The notes under the pieces: model-generated
Seen by the model: the letters and a program-made list of their open reading frames with translations, nothing else
What the model was told of the DNA's origin: nothing
The model's database searches: none
Made by a program: the position numbers and the translations under genes
Virus record (IMG/VR): IMGVR_UViG_3300034104_002928
Location: 1-20,376 of that record
Origin: a virus
DNA length: 20,376 nt
Direction: 5' to 3' (one strand)
Shown: piece after piece, positions 1-6,091 of the stretch
Position numbering within the stretch: the stretch's first letter is position 1
Layout: each line of letters opens with the position of its first letter

Positions 1-209
1 TGAGCTGGCAGCCGACCAACTACATGGGCGAGTGGCAGTGGGTGACTGGTGCCTACAAGCTCGATGTGGATTGCGCCGATCCTCTGGAGAAGAAGGGTCA
101 GCACTACGCTGAGTTCGTTCATGCCGTGGAGCCAGTGTTCACCAATCAAGGAATGACGATTATCTTCCGTCGTTGCACAGGCTCGCTGACACAGATCATT
201 TGTAGCTGA
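1..209 (+). CDS. C-terminal part of a phage structural protein, possibly major capsid protein
   Basis: The reading frame is open from the window edge (first whole codon at position 3) and ends with TGA at 207-209, so the start and most of the protein lie to the left. About 68 residues are visible. They are rich in aromatic and charged residues and contain the stretches GEWQWVTG, DPLEKKGQHYAEF and a closing FRRC. This pattern reminds me of C-terminal ends of capsid-type proteins in uncultured podoviruses, but it is recollection, not a search. A strong intrinsic terminator follows after 21 bases, which fits the end of a highly expressed transcript. If this is the capsid gene, it lies on the strand opposite to the scaffold candidate at 4913-6085, which would be unusual. 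It could equally be another abundant virion protein. Confidence 0.6.
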   Translation, partial: SWQPTNYMGEWQWVTGAYKLDVDCADPLEKKGQHYAEFVHAVEPVFTNQGMTIIFRRCTGSLTQIICS

Positions 210-230
210 AAAGCCCAGTAAATACGCGAG

Positions 231-264
231 AATCCGCAGGTCGAAAGGCTTGCGGATTTTTTGT
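231..264 (+). terminator. Rho-independent terminator after the leftmost gene
   Basis: An 8-bp perfect inverted repeat (AATCCGCA at 231-238 and TGCGGATT at 251-258), extendable by G-C and wobble pairs, encloses a loop with TCGAAA. It is followed directly by a T-run. It lies 21 bases after the stop codon at 209, so it should end transcription of the upstream structural gene on the plus strand. Confidence 0.88.
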
Positions 265-300
265 TGCCACGTTCAGTCGATGCGTCTATTTTTACATCGC

Positions 301-1068
301 ATGGAACAATATGAACCAAAACGTGGCGACGTACGCGAATCGGATGGAATGGTCTGCTGGGGTTACACCTGGAAAGATCCGCAGGGAAACAAGCGGTATC
401 AGTGGTTAACGCCCGAGCGTTTCGCCGAAAAGATGGCCGCTGATAAGGAGAGGTTGGCCAAGTACACAGCCGACAACGCTGAGAAAATCCGCGTGAAGCA
501 GGCTGAAAAGTATCTCAAGAATGCGGAGTATTACAAAGCAGCGGCTAGGGGATATTACGCGAACAATAGGGAAAAAATGCGTGAGATTCACAAAAAGTAC
601 CAAAAGGAAAACGCCGAGCATCTGAAGAAGCAAAAGAACGAGTACCGCGCCGCGAATCGCGAGAAAACAAGAGCTTGGGCCAGAAAGTACGGCAAAGTTC
701 ATCGCGCAAAGCTGACGGAGAAACTCCGCGAGAAACGTCGCTCAGATCCGATATTCCGACTGAAGGACGCAATTCGCGGTTCAATCCGTGCGTATCTTGG
801 AAGCAAGAAGACCCGTCGCGGATCTACCTTCGAGATTGTCGGCTGCACTCCCGATTTCCTGCGCGAGCATTTGGAGAGGCAGTTTAAGCCCGGAATGACT
901 TGGGATAATTACGGCTCGCACTGGCATGTTGATCATCGCATACCGTTGGCCAGCGGTCGTACTTCCGATGAGGTAAAAGGCTTGAGTCACTGGACCAATC
1001 TTCAGCCATTGGAAGCGTTGGAGAACCTCATTAAGAGCGACAAGGTTCCGCAGTCGGTAATGCCTTGA
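301..1068 (+). CDS. HNH endonuclease (free-standing, homing-like)
   Basis: A 255-residue protein from ATG 301 (an in-frame ATG at 280 is an alternative; neither has a clear Shine-Dalgarno). The C-terminal third carries the HNH metal-finger pattern: WHVDHRIPLAS with the His-Asp-His core near residues 209-212, then HWTNLQPL and a closing N-x-x-KSDK. HNH enzymes of this type cut double-stranded DNA using a divalent metal bound by these residues. Residues about 48-149 form a very Lys/Arg-rich helical stretch with imperfect repeats around a (Y)xxxNREKxR core, probably the DNA-binding arm. The gene is sandwiched between a terminator and small structural-like genes and lacks an obvious promoter, as seen for mobile intron-less phage HNH genes. 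A packaging-associated role is possible, but those HNH genes usually sit next to the terminase, which here is far away. Confidence 0.9.
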   Translation: MEQYEPKRGDVRESDGMVCWGYTWKDPQGNKRYQWLTPERFAEKMAADKERLAKYTADNAEKIRVKQAEKYLKNAEYYKAAARGYYANNREKMREIHKKYQKENAEHLKKQKNEYRAANREKTRAWARKYGKVHRAKLTEKLREKRRSDPIFRLKDAIRGSIRAYLGSKKTRRGSTFEIVGCTPDFLREHLERQFKPGMTWDNYGSHWHVDHRIPLASGRTSDEVKGLSHWTNLQPLEALENLIKSDKVPQSVMP

Positions 1069-1098
1069 CATCGCACCTCATAATCTGATGCTCCCCGT

Positions 1099-1380
1099 AT
1101 GCCGAGTTTTACTCTCCCCGAAGGCGTTGAGATTCCCGAGAATTTGAAGGAAGGCGAAGCGTTCCAGACGATGGCGACGATTGTCCTCGGCAAGAACGGC
1201 AAGGCTGAGTTCATCGAGATTGATGGCATGGCTATCCCCGGCTACGAGAAGAAGTCGAAGGGCAAGAAGATGGCCGAGCGTGGCTATGAGGAGGAGGAGG
1301 GCGAGGAGATGGAATCCGAGGGCGGCGGCGGTTTCATCGCCGAGGTGATGCAGCGCGGTCGTGGCGGCCCGATGGCCTAA
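1099..1380 (+). CDS. Small acidic protein of unknown function
   Basis: A 93-residue protein from ATG 1099. Residues 1-47 look beta-rich and ordered, with a LPEGVEIPENLKEGE opening. The rest is low complexity: a Lys patch (KKSKGKK), then a strongly acidic run dominated by Glu, a Gly run, and a short C-terminal helix ending in a Gly/Arg stretch. I do not recognise the family. It begins a run of closely spaced plus-strand genes leading to the tail fibre (16 bases to the next start). The codons of the acidic run are mostly GAG, giving a GA-rich DNA tract near 1288-1325. It could be a small virion accessory or decoration protein, but that is a guess from context. Confidence 0.72.
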   Translation: MPSFTLPEGVEIPENLKEGEAFQTMATIVLGKNGKAEFIEIDGMAIPGYEKKSKGKKMAERGYEEEEGEEMESEGGGGFIAEVMQRGRGGPMA

Positions 1381-1396
1381 CCAATAGGAAAACGAT

Positions 1397-1831
1397 ATGG
1401 CGATTATCACATGCGATGAGGCGGAGACGCTGATCAATGAGGCGGCATCGCTTGGATGTCGTTCTCCGTGGGAGGTCGAGCTGGCCAAGCTCGCGCTAGA
1501 GAATCGCATCGCGACGTATCTTCAGGGTGGCGGCGCGACGCGCGGCGCATACCGGAGCGTTACGACGACCGGCAATGTGGTGAGCGGAGATTATCTGCTC
1601 ATCTGCGATGCCGCCGCTGGCGCGATTACGATGACCTTGCCGCCTGCCGCTCTGGTTCCGGGTCGTATCTACGCTTTCAAGCGCATCAACAGCGGCGCGA
1701 ATGCGGTCATTGTTGATGGCTACGCGAGCGAGACGATTGACGGCGCGGCGACTCACACGCTGACTCCTCAATGGAATGCTTTGACGATCATGTCAAACGG
1801 TGTCGCTTGGTTCATCTTGGCCGATCATTGA
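1397..1831 (+). CDS. Small fibre-like protein with beta-rich C-terminal domain
   Basis: A 144-residue protein from ATG 1397, preceded by a good Shine-Dalgarno (AGGAAAA about 6 bases upstream). The first ~43 residues are helical and start MAIITCDEAETLINEA; this module is related to the N-terminus of the next gene. Residues about 55-144 form a beta-rich domain with the pattern GDYLLICDAAAGAITMTLPP, then FKRINSGANAVIVDGY, a DGA-containing turn and a closing MSNGVAWFI. I know this pattern from domains near the ends of phage tail fibres and spikes. The domain stands almost alone here, so this may be a short fibre or a cap that docks through its N-terminal helix. The stop is followed one base later by the next start. 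Confidence 0.78.
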   Translation: MAIITCDEAETLINEAASLGCRSPWEVELAKLALENRIATYLQGGGATRGAYRSVTTTGNVVSGDYLLICDAAAGAITMTLPPAALVPGRIYAFKRINSGANAVIVDGYASETIDGAATHTLTPQWNALTIMSNGVAWFILADH

Positions 1832-1832
1832 T

Positions 1833-2042
1833 ATGGCAAACATCTCCTGCGAACAAGCGGCGGCATTGATTGCGGAGGCGTATGGCGCGTCCTGCAAGAG
1901 CAACCGCGAGAAGAACCTGCTGGAGATTGGCCTACTCTGGGAGGCGGCGACGCTTGGCGGCAATGCCGATATCACGGCGGACAACACGGTGATAAGTGCG
2001 GACAGCACGATCATCACGGCGGACATGACCGAGTTTTTCTAA
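1833..2042 (+). CDS. Small protein with paralogous N-terminal module and ITAD-type heptapeptide repeats
   Basis: A 69-residue protein from ATG 1833, one base after the stop of the previous gene. Residues 1-43 start MANISCEQAAALIAEA and match the N-terminal helical module of the preceding gene in spacing and in the I-x-C-(D/E)-x-A core. Residues 47-67 are three tandem seven-residue units (ITADNTV, ISADSTI, ITADMTE), ending in two Phe residues. The same repeat type occurs in the large tail protein at 15942-17795. No known function; the repeats look like a short beta-prism or an attachment element. Its place directly before the tail fibre gene suggests a fibre-attachment or assembly role, which is inference. 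Confidence 0.75.
   Translation: MANISCEQAAALIAEAYGASCKSNREKNLLEIGLLWEAATLGGNADITADNTVISADSTIITADMTEFF
1971..2033 (+). repeat. Three in-frame 21-bp coding repeats ([IV][TS]ADxxx heptapeptide)
   Basis: Three consecutive 21-base units encode ITADNTV, ISADSTI and ITADMTE. The third-codon positions vary while the Ala-Asp core is constant, so the protein repeat is conserved more than the DNA. A matching three-unit array lies at 16131-16193 inside a different protein. Confidence 0.75.
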
Positions 2043-2069
2043 GACCGAAAGAAACCCCTTACATAGATT

Positions 2070-3431
2070 ATGGCACAGCAAACGATTAACGTAGGCGCAG
2101 CTCCGAATGACGGAACGGGAACGCCGCTGCGTACGGCATTCCAGTACACGAACAGCAACTTCAGCGAGCTGTACACGGCTGTCGGGCCGAGCGGCAATAA
2201 CATCGTCGTACCGGGAAACGCCACCATCACCGGCGATCTGACGGTGGATACGAACGTGTTGAAGGTGGACACGACGCTCAATCGGGTGGGTATTGGGACG
2301 GCGACACCTGTCAGTTCTTTGCAGGTACTTGACGGTGATATCACTGTAACCACGGGAGGTTCGTTTTCTGGTTTTAACGGAACGCGACAGACTGTTCCGT
2401 CGAGTGTCGGTACACAGTTGAGCCGACTCCATTTCTCCGCATACAGCACCGGAACAACTTATGTTCAAGGTGCGTCAATTCAATCGTATTCCGATGCTGC
2501 ATGGTCAGCTTCAAGCGCACCTGCGTATTTGGCGTTTTATACAACCCCGTCTGCAAGCGTCACGCTGTCTGAGCGTTATCGCATCGCTTCCGACGGTGTA
2601 GCCACTTGGTCGAACGTCGGCGGAGTCGCTGGCACCGCCATGACCCTCAACTCCACGGGGCTGGGCGTGGGGGTTACGCCGAGTGCGTGGCTTGCTGCTG
2701 TAAAAGCAATCGACATTGGTTCAAATGCTCTCGCTGCTTACAGCGGCGGTATCACCCATAACGCTTACTTCGACAACACTGATTCGCGTTGGGAATACAA
2801 AGGAACCGGAGCCGCTACATTCTACAGCGTCCAAGGAGGGCTTCACTCTTGGTACGTTGCGGCTTCTGGAACTGCAAACGTCGCAATTACGACGTTCTCA
2901 TCGGCAGCGATGACGCTCGACGCGAGCGGGAATCTGTTGGTGACTAAAACGTCGCCCAACGCCACCGTCGTTGGATTCCAAGCTACATCGACTGGTGAAA
3001 CGTCATCGACGATGGCCAGCGCAGTGTCGGCTCAAAGCACATTTAACGTGTATTCCACCGGAGCCGCTGCCTATCGGTTCTACGTTGGAATGAACGGAAC
3101 GATCAATGCCACTAACACGACTATCGCGGCAATCTCCGATCAGCGACTGAAGGAAAACATTCAAGACATCGACGTTGGACTCGGCGCGATTCTCGCTCTA
3201 AAGCCGCGCAAGTTCGATTGGAAGGCCGGTAAGGGTAAGGACATCAAAGGCGATCGTGGTTTCATCGCTCAGGAGTTTGAGCAGGTGTTCCCGAACCTCA
3301 TCGACGAGTGGAAAGATCCTGCTCCTGAAGGCGAAGCTCCCTACAAGTCCGTTCGCCAAGACCTTATTCCTGTGCTGGTGAAAGCCATTCAGGAACTGGC
3401 CGCTGAAGTCAACGCTCTGAAGAACGCCTAA
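2070..3431 (+). CDS. Tail fibre or spike with C-terminal S74 intramolecular chaperone
   Basis: A 453-residue protein from ATG 2070. The N-terminus (MAQQTINVGAAPNDGTGTPL, then RTAF and NSNFSELY) is a common phage-fibre attachment sequence. The middle, about residues 60-350, is a Ser/Thr/Ala/Gly-rich beta-repeat shaft typical of trimeric fibres. From Ser356 the C-terminus is a Peptidase_S74 domain: the hallmark SDQRLKEN, then LKPRKFDWK, GFIAQEFEQVFP and a terminal helix that normally forms a trimeric coiled coil. In this family the C-terminal domain acts as a folding chaperone and is released by self-cleavage just before the Ser, with the Ser-Asp and Lys nearby needed; all are present (Ser356, Asp357, Lys361). 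The mature fibre would then be about 355 residues. It likely binds the host surface. No Shine-Dalgarno is evident; the start context is GATTATG. Confidence 0.93.
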   Translation: MAQQTINVGAAPNDGTGTPLRTAFQYTNSNFSELYTAVGPSGNNIVVPGNATITGDLTVDTNVLKVDTTLNRVGIGTATPVSSLQVLDGDITVTTGGSFSGFNGTRQTVPSSVGTQLSRLHFSAYSTGTTYVQGASIQSYSDAAWSASSAPAYLAFYTTPSASVTLSERYRIASDGVATWSNVGGVAGTAMTLNSTGLGVGVTPSAWLAAVKAIDIGSNALAAYSGGITHNAYFDNTDSRWEYKGTGAATFYSVQGGLHSWYVAASGTANVAITTFSSAAMTLDASGNLLVTKTSPNATVVGFQATSTGETSSTMASAVSAQSTFNVYSTGAAAYRFYVGMNGTINATNTTIAAISDQRLKENIQDIDVGLGAILALKPRKFDWKAGKGKDIKGDRGFIAQEFEQVFPNLIDEWKDPAPEGEAPYKSVRQDLIPVLVKAIQELAAEVNALKNA

Positions 3432-3432
3432 T

Positions 3433-3858
3433 ATGAACATCTCCATTGTCTGGATCATCGAACGCCTTCTCGTTAAGCCGACCGAAGGCAGTCTCACGGA
3501 CGTTGTGATTACCGCCGACTGGCGATGCAACGGCACGCAGGAATCGTTCAGCGGAACTTGTTACGGCTCGTGCAGCTTCGCTCCTCCGAGTGGCTCGTTC
3601 ACTCCTTACGAAGACCTCACGCAGGAACAGGTCTTGAGCTGGTGCTACGCCAACGGAGTCGATCAGAGCGCGATTGAGGCGAACGTCTCGCTCCAGATCC
3701 AGAACCAGATCGACCCGCCGGTGGTGAGTTTGCCGCTGCCGTGGGTGCCGCCGGTGCCGCCGCCCGAGCCTGAGATGATCGTGCCTCCGATGTTGCCTCA
3801 GGTGGAGCCGGTTTTGGTTGCCAGCGATTCGTCTGTCTCCGATGCTTCGGCGGCATGA
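3433..3858 (+). CDS. Fibre-associated small protein with Pro-rich tail (DUF7936-like pattern)
   Basis: A 141-residue protein starting one base after the S74 fibre stop, so probably translationally coupled. Residues 1-95 have the pattern M-x-x-x-x-x-W-x-I, then VVITADW, GSFTPYEDLT, VLSWCY and LQIQNQIDPP. I associate this with a small domain of unknown function found beside tail fibres in marine and freshwater phages (DUF7936, from memory). The C-terminal third is dominated by Pro, Val and Glu (for example PPVPPPEPE) and is likely disordered. Family members sit next to fibre genes, so a fibre assembly or chaperone role is plausible. The stop overlaps the start of the next gene (ATGA at 3855-3858). 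Confidence 0.78.
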   Translation: MNISIVWIIERLLVKPTEGSLTDVVITADWRCNGTQESFSGTCYGSCSFAPPSGSFTPYEDLTQEQVLSWCYANGVDQSAIEANVSLQIQNQIDPPVVSLPLPWVPPVPPPEPEMIVPPMLPQVEPVLVASDSSVSDASAA

Positions 3859-4019
3859 TTAAAATTGAGCTGACCATCGAACAAGTTAACAGCCTCCTGC
3901 AACTCATCGATATCTCGATCAAAGCTGGCGGTTTTCAGAACGCAAAGGTTGGAGTACCTCTGGCCGACCTGATTCTGGAAGCCGCCAAGTCCTCGCAGCA
4001 GATCGAAATCGCTAAGTAG
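3855..4019 (+). CDS. 54-residue helical protein of unknown function
   Basis: An ATG at 3855 overlaps the TGA of the upstream gene in an ATGA quartet, which argues for coupled translation. The 54-residue product begins MIKIELTIEQVNSLLQLIDI and ends in Glu-Ile-Ala-Lys; it should be mostly two short helices. Small proteins with this opening, an L-T-x-x-Q-x-x-x-L-L core and a middle Gly, are common beside phage fibre genes, but I know no function. It sits between the fibre-associated protein and the lysis-like cluster, with 11 bases to the next start. Confidence 0.75.
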   Translation: MIKIELTIEQVNSLLQLIDISIKAGGFQNAKVGVPLADLILEAAKSSQQIEIAK

Positions 4020-4030
4020 AAAATCATCCC

Positions 4031-4213
4031 ATGACTGAATCCCACTTCATGCGAGACATGTTTGCCGCTGCTAGTGGGCCAGTTATCGGAATACTCGGGA
4101 ACGCGGTTTTCTCAGACCCGAACCTCAAGACGGCATCGCTCGCGTTCGGTGCCGTCACTGCTTTTATCGTCTGCCTATCCAAGGCCATCGACCTGTATCG
4201 AAAGTTCAAATGA
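4031..4213 (+). CDS. Small membrane protein, holin-like
   Basis: A 60-residue protein from ATG 4031. A moderately hydrophobic segment lies at about residues 12-27 (ASGPVIGILGNAVF) and a stronger one at about 33-55 (SLAFGAVTAFIVCLSKAIDL), followed by the basic end YRKFK. The size, one or two membrane segments and the charged C-terminus fit a class II or III holin, but no family signature decides this. The stop overlaps the start of the next small membrane protein (ATGA at 4210-4213), so the two may act as a holin and antiholin pair. No endolysin gene was found beside it in this window. Confidence 0.7.
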   Translation: MTESHFMRDMFAAASGPVIGILGNAVFSDPNLKTASLAFGAVTAFIVCLSKAIDLYRKFK

Positions 4214-4401
4214 ACCCCAATCTTACCTCTCTCATTCGCCATCTTCTCTCCGCCGCTGGTGGCTTCCTCGTCGCCAAAGGCTTGGCTAGTGCCGATCAAG
4301 TCGCTGAACTTGCCGGTGCTACCGTGAGCATCATTGGCGTCGCTTGGTCGATCTTCAATAACAAGAAGGCGGCGAAGTCTGACGCTCCGAAAGCTGAATG
4401 A
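4210..4401 (+). CDS. Putative holin, Pam3-gp28-like
   Basis: A 63-residue protein whose ATG overlaps the preceding stop. It opens with MNPNLTSLIRHLLSAAGGFL, then KGLASADQV, a central Gly-Ala-Thr membrane stretch (about residues 35-50, GATVSIIGVAWSIF) and a Lys/Ala-rich tail. The order LIRHLL, AAGGFLVAKGL and GVAWSIFNNKK matches what I remember of the Pam3-gp28 type of putative phage holins, which would make holes in the inner membrane at the end of infection. Its stop overlaps the next start (ATGA at 4398-4401), the third ATGA quartet in this cluster. Confidence 0.78.
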   Translation: MNPNLTSLIRHLLSAAGGFLVAKGLASADQVAELAGATVSIIGVAWSIFNNKKAAKSDAPKAE

Positions 4402-4577
4402 ACTTTCTGGCCGACTTGGTGATGAAGCTGGTCATCTGGCTTCATGCGCTGACGAAGCAGGATGTCTCAAGTGAAGACGCCAAGAAACAACCGGATCTTA
4501 AGCGCGGTCTTCTGGATCGTGTTCGCCAGCATGAGCATGAGCTGCGCGAGCCGAGTGATTTACGTCCCCCACGGTGA
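4398..4577 (+). CDS. Small protein with hydrophobic N-terminus, possible inner-membrane spanin partner
   Basis: A 59-residue frame from the ATGA overlap at 4398, ending with TGA at 4575-4577. The N-terminal ~18 residues are hydrophobic but interrupted by Asp and Lys (MNFLADLVMKLVIWLHAL). The rest is highly charged, with a helical region rich in Arg, His and Glu. The next gene starts inside it in another frame at 4462, and 116 bases are shared. That layout resembles the nested i-spanin and o-spanin genes of many phages of Gram-negative hosts. The N-terminal segment is not a strong transmembrane helix, so the spanin reading is tentative; a small soluble accessory protein is possible. Confidence 0.55.
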   Translation: MNFLADLVMKLVIWLHALTKQDVSSEDAKKQPDLKRGLLDRVRQHEHELREPSDLRPPR

Positions 4578-4701
4578 GCCTGTACGCCTCGCTGAGAGCG
4601 TTAAGGCCAAGGTCTGGACTGTTGACGCCAGCGGCAAAACGGTGCGTAGTAAGAACCGAATTACCATCCATGACGGTTGGTATGCACTGCCAAAGGAGTA
4701 A
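4462..4701 (+). CDS. Small lipoprotein-like protein, possible outer-membrane spanin
   Basis: A 79-residue protein from ATG 4462, in a different frame from the overlapping gene at 4398-4577. It has a basic N-terminus (KTPRNNR), a hydrophobic core (ILSAVFWIVFASM) and then SMSCAS with Cys28 as the candidate lipid-modified residue; Met instead of Leu at the -3 position makes the lipobox imperfect. The mature part contains VIYVPHGEPVRLAE, VKAKVWTVDASG and a closing DGWYALP, a pattern I recall from small phage proteins near lysis genes. Size, Cys and overlap suit an Rz1-like o-spanin that disrupts the outer membrane, though Pro-richness typical of Rz1 is absent. Confidence 0.68.
   Translation: MSQVKTPRNNRILSAVFWIVFASMSMSCASRVIYVPHGEPVRLAESVKAKVWTVDASGKTVRSKNRITIHDGWYALPKE
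4692..4698 (+). promoter_or_regulatory. Strong Shine-Dalgarno fixing the start at 4702
   Basis: AAAGGAG overlaps the end of the lipoprotein-like gene and lies three bases before ATG 4702. The spacing is short, but this is one of the best Shine-Dalgarno matches in the window and supports the 48-residue gene that follows being translated. Confidence 0.65.
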
Positions 4702-4848
4702 ATGAGCCATAACGCACCTTACAAAGGTTCACCGCCTCTCTCACGACCTAGCGGAAGCGGACCTTACAAACAGTCGCCGCCTCCCAAGCCGCCTGTTCGG
4801 CCTCAGCCAAAGCCGGTTCCGAGCGGAAGCGGTCCTTACCGCAAATAA
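4702..4848 (+). CDS. 48-residue Pro/Ser/Gly-rich protein with SGSGPY repeats
   Basis: The ATG follows directly on the TAA of the lipoprotein-like gene, with AAAGGAG just upstream. The product has 48 residues and almost no hydrophobic content. A short unit recurs three times: a degenerate N-terminal copy (NAPYK), then PSGSGPYK and PSGSGPYR, separated by Pro-rich linkers such as SPPPKPP. It should be disordered or polyproline-like. I do not recognise it. Being the last gene before the bidirectional terminator and next to lysis-like genes, it could be a Pro-rich periplasmic partner in lysis or a small virion linker; neither is supported beyond position. Confidence 0.62.
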   Translation: MSHNAPYKGSPPLSRPSGSGPYKQSPPPKPPVRPQPKPVPSGSGPYRK

Positions 4849-4902
4849 TTCAAAGCAAAATCCCCCGGTGGCTTCGAAACCATCGGGGGATATTTGTTTC
4901 CA
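4849..4902. terminator. Bidirectional intrinsic terminator between convergent operons
   Basis: A 12-bp stem (arms 4860-4871 and 4880-4891, ATCCCCCGGTGG against CCATCGGGGGAT with one wobble pair) encloses an 8-base CTTCGAAA loop. On the plus strand it is followed by TATTTGTTTC. On the minus strand the same stem is followed by TTTTGCTTTG. It lies between the plus-strand lysis-like genes and the 3' end of the minus-strand head operon, so it should stop transcription from both sides. Confidence 0.9.
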
Positions 4903-4912
4903 GCGCAGCGGC

Positions 4913-6085
4913 TCAGCGTCCTAACGACTTCAGAACGCTCGCAACGAAGTCCTCGCTCTTGGCGTTGTTCGTGTTGGCAGGACGAGAACCACCGCTGACA
5001 GCCTTCGAGCTAACTCCCGGCTCGCTGCCACGGTACTTCGCCAGTTCGGCTTGTAGGCGTTTGTTTACCTCAACCTGAGAATAGAGAAGCTCGCGGTACT
5101 TCGGTGCGGCAGCGGCCCAAAGAGCGGCCTTGGCGAGGTCTTCTTCGCTGTTCTCTCCGTTGAAGATCTGCTGCGCGAGGCTGAGACGCTGGTTCAGCTC
5201 ACCATTCCATTCCTCATCGCCCTCACGCGGCTCGAATATTTCAAGAGCGCGAGCATTCTCGCTCACCTTCGCCCAGGTCTTACTGGCCGACTCCAATGCA
5301 GCCTTCGTCCCCTGCTCGTTGTCCTGCTGATACTTCGAGATGATGGCGTCGTAATCGGACTTAGCCTCGGACATCTCCGCCGCTTTCTCGCCGTTAATCT
5401 CGTCGTAGCGAACGATCAGCGCGCCGAGCTTGGCTTTCTTGGACGGCGAAAGACCGTCAACGATGTCGTCGATCTGCGAGTTGCGGTAATCGCTCTCGGG
5501 CGACTTGAGTAGGCCAACAAGCCGTTCTCCATCGGTGCCGACAAGACCCTTCACCGATTCAAAGACGCCATTGATCTTGCCCTCATACTTCTTAACGAAC
5601 TCAGGGTGACGCTCGATGTCGAGCAATCGAACACGCTCAGAAAGCGCGTCACGCTCCTCCTGCAAGGTCTTGAGCTGCGACTCAAAGTTCGGATTAGCGG
5701 TCTTGCCAGCTTTAAGCTCGTCCAGTTGCTTGGCCAACTGCGCCTTCTCCTCCTTGATCTTGCGGAACGCGTCAGCGGCCTTCGTAGACTTGATTGTCTC
5801 GGGGATATCGGAATCAGCGTCCGTAGAAGTCGGAACCTCGGCGGCGGCGGTAGCCTGCTTCTTTGAAGAACCAAACAAACGCTCGATGTCCTTCTCGGAC
5901 TTGCTGGTTGGCTTGGTCGTTTCGGATGCCGCAGGCGTTGCAGCTTTCTTAGGCTCCTCGGTAACCGGAGTCGATATGCCCTCATCGGCTTCGGCTCCCA
6001 TGCGATTGAATGCGTCGAGAATCGAATTGCCAAAATCAGGCTGCGACGCCGGATTGGTCAGCGGAGAGTTCAGTGGTACGTCCAT
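4913..6085 (-). CDS. Putative head scaffolding protein
   Basis: A 390-residue protein from ATG 6085. Residues 1-95 are Ala/Pro/Ser/Thr-rich and likely disordered. About 100-160 is a strong coiled coil rich in Lys, Glu and Leu (for example IKEEKAQLAKQLDELK). Acidic helical segments follow. The last ~30 residues are Gly/Ser/Asn-rich and end in FVASVLKSLGR, a short basic helix like those with which scaffolds bind coat protein. Composition, size and position at the end of the terminase-portal operon all fit a scaffold, which would guide procapsid assembly and then leave. Sequence identity to a known scaffold cannot be judged here. There is no Shine-Dalgarno; the start context is AAATTATG. The gene ends at the bidirectional terminator. 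Confidence 0.78.
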   Translation of the reverse strand: MDVPLNSPLTNPASQPDFGNSILDAFNRMGAEADEGISTPVTEEPKKAATPAASETTKPTSKSEKDIERLFGSSKKQATAAAEVPTSTDADSDIPETIKSTKAADAFRKIKEEKAQLAKQLDELKAGKTANPNFESQLKTLQEERDALSERVRLLDIERHPEFVKKYEGKINGVFESVKGLVGTDGERLVGLLKSPESDYRNSQIDDIVDGLSPSKKAKLGALIVRYDEINGEKAAEMSEAKSDYDAIISKYQQDNEQGTKAALESASKTWAKVSENARALEIFEPREGDEEWNGELNQRLSLAQQIFNGENSEEDLAKAALWAAAAPKYRELLYSQVEVNKRLQAELAKYRGSEPGVSSKAVSGGSRPANTNNAKSEDFVASVLKSLGR

Positions 6086-6091
6086 AATTTG

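Noticed and set aside
250-300. A longer start (TTG 250) for the HNH gene
   Set aside because: The TTG falls within the terminator hairpin of the upstream gene and has no ribosome binding site; 301 or 280 is more likely.
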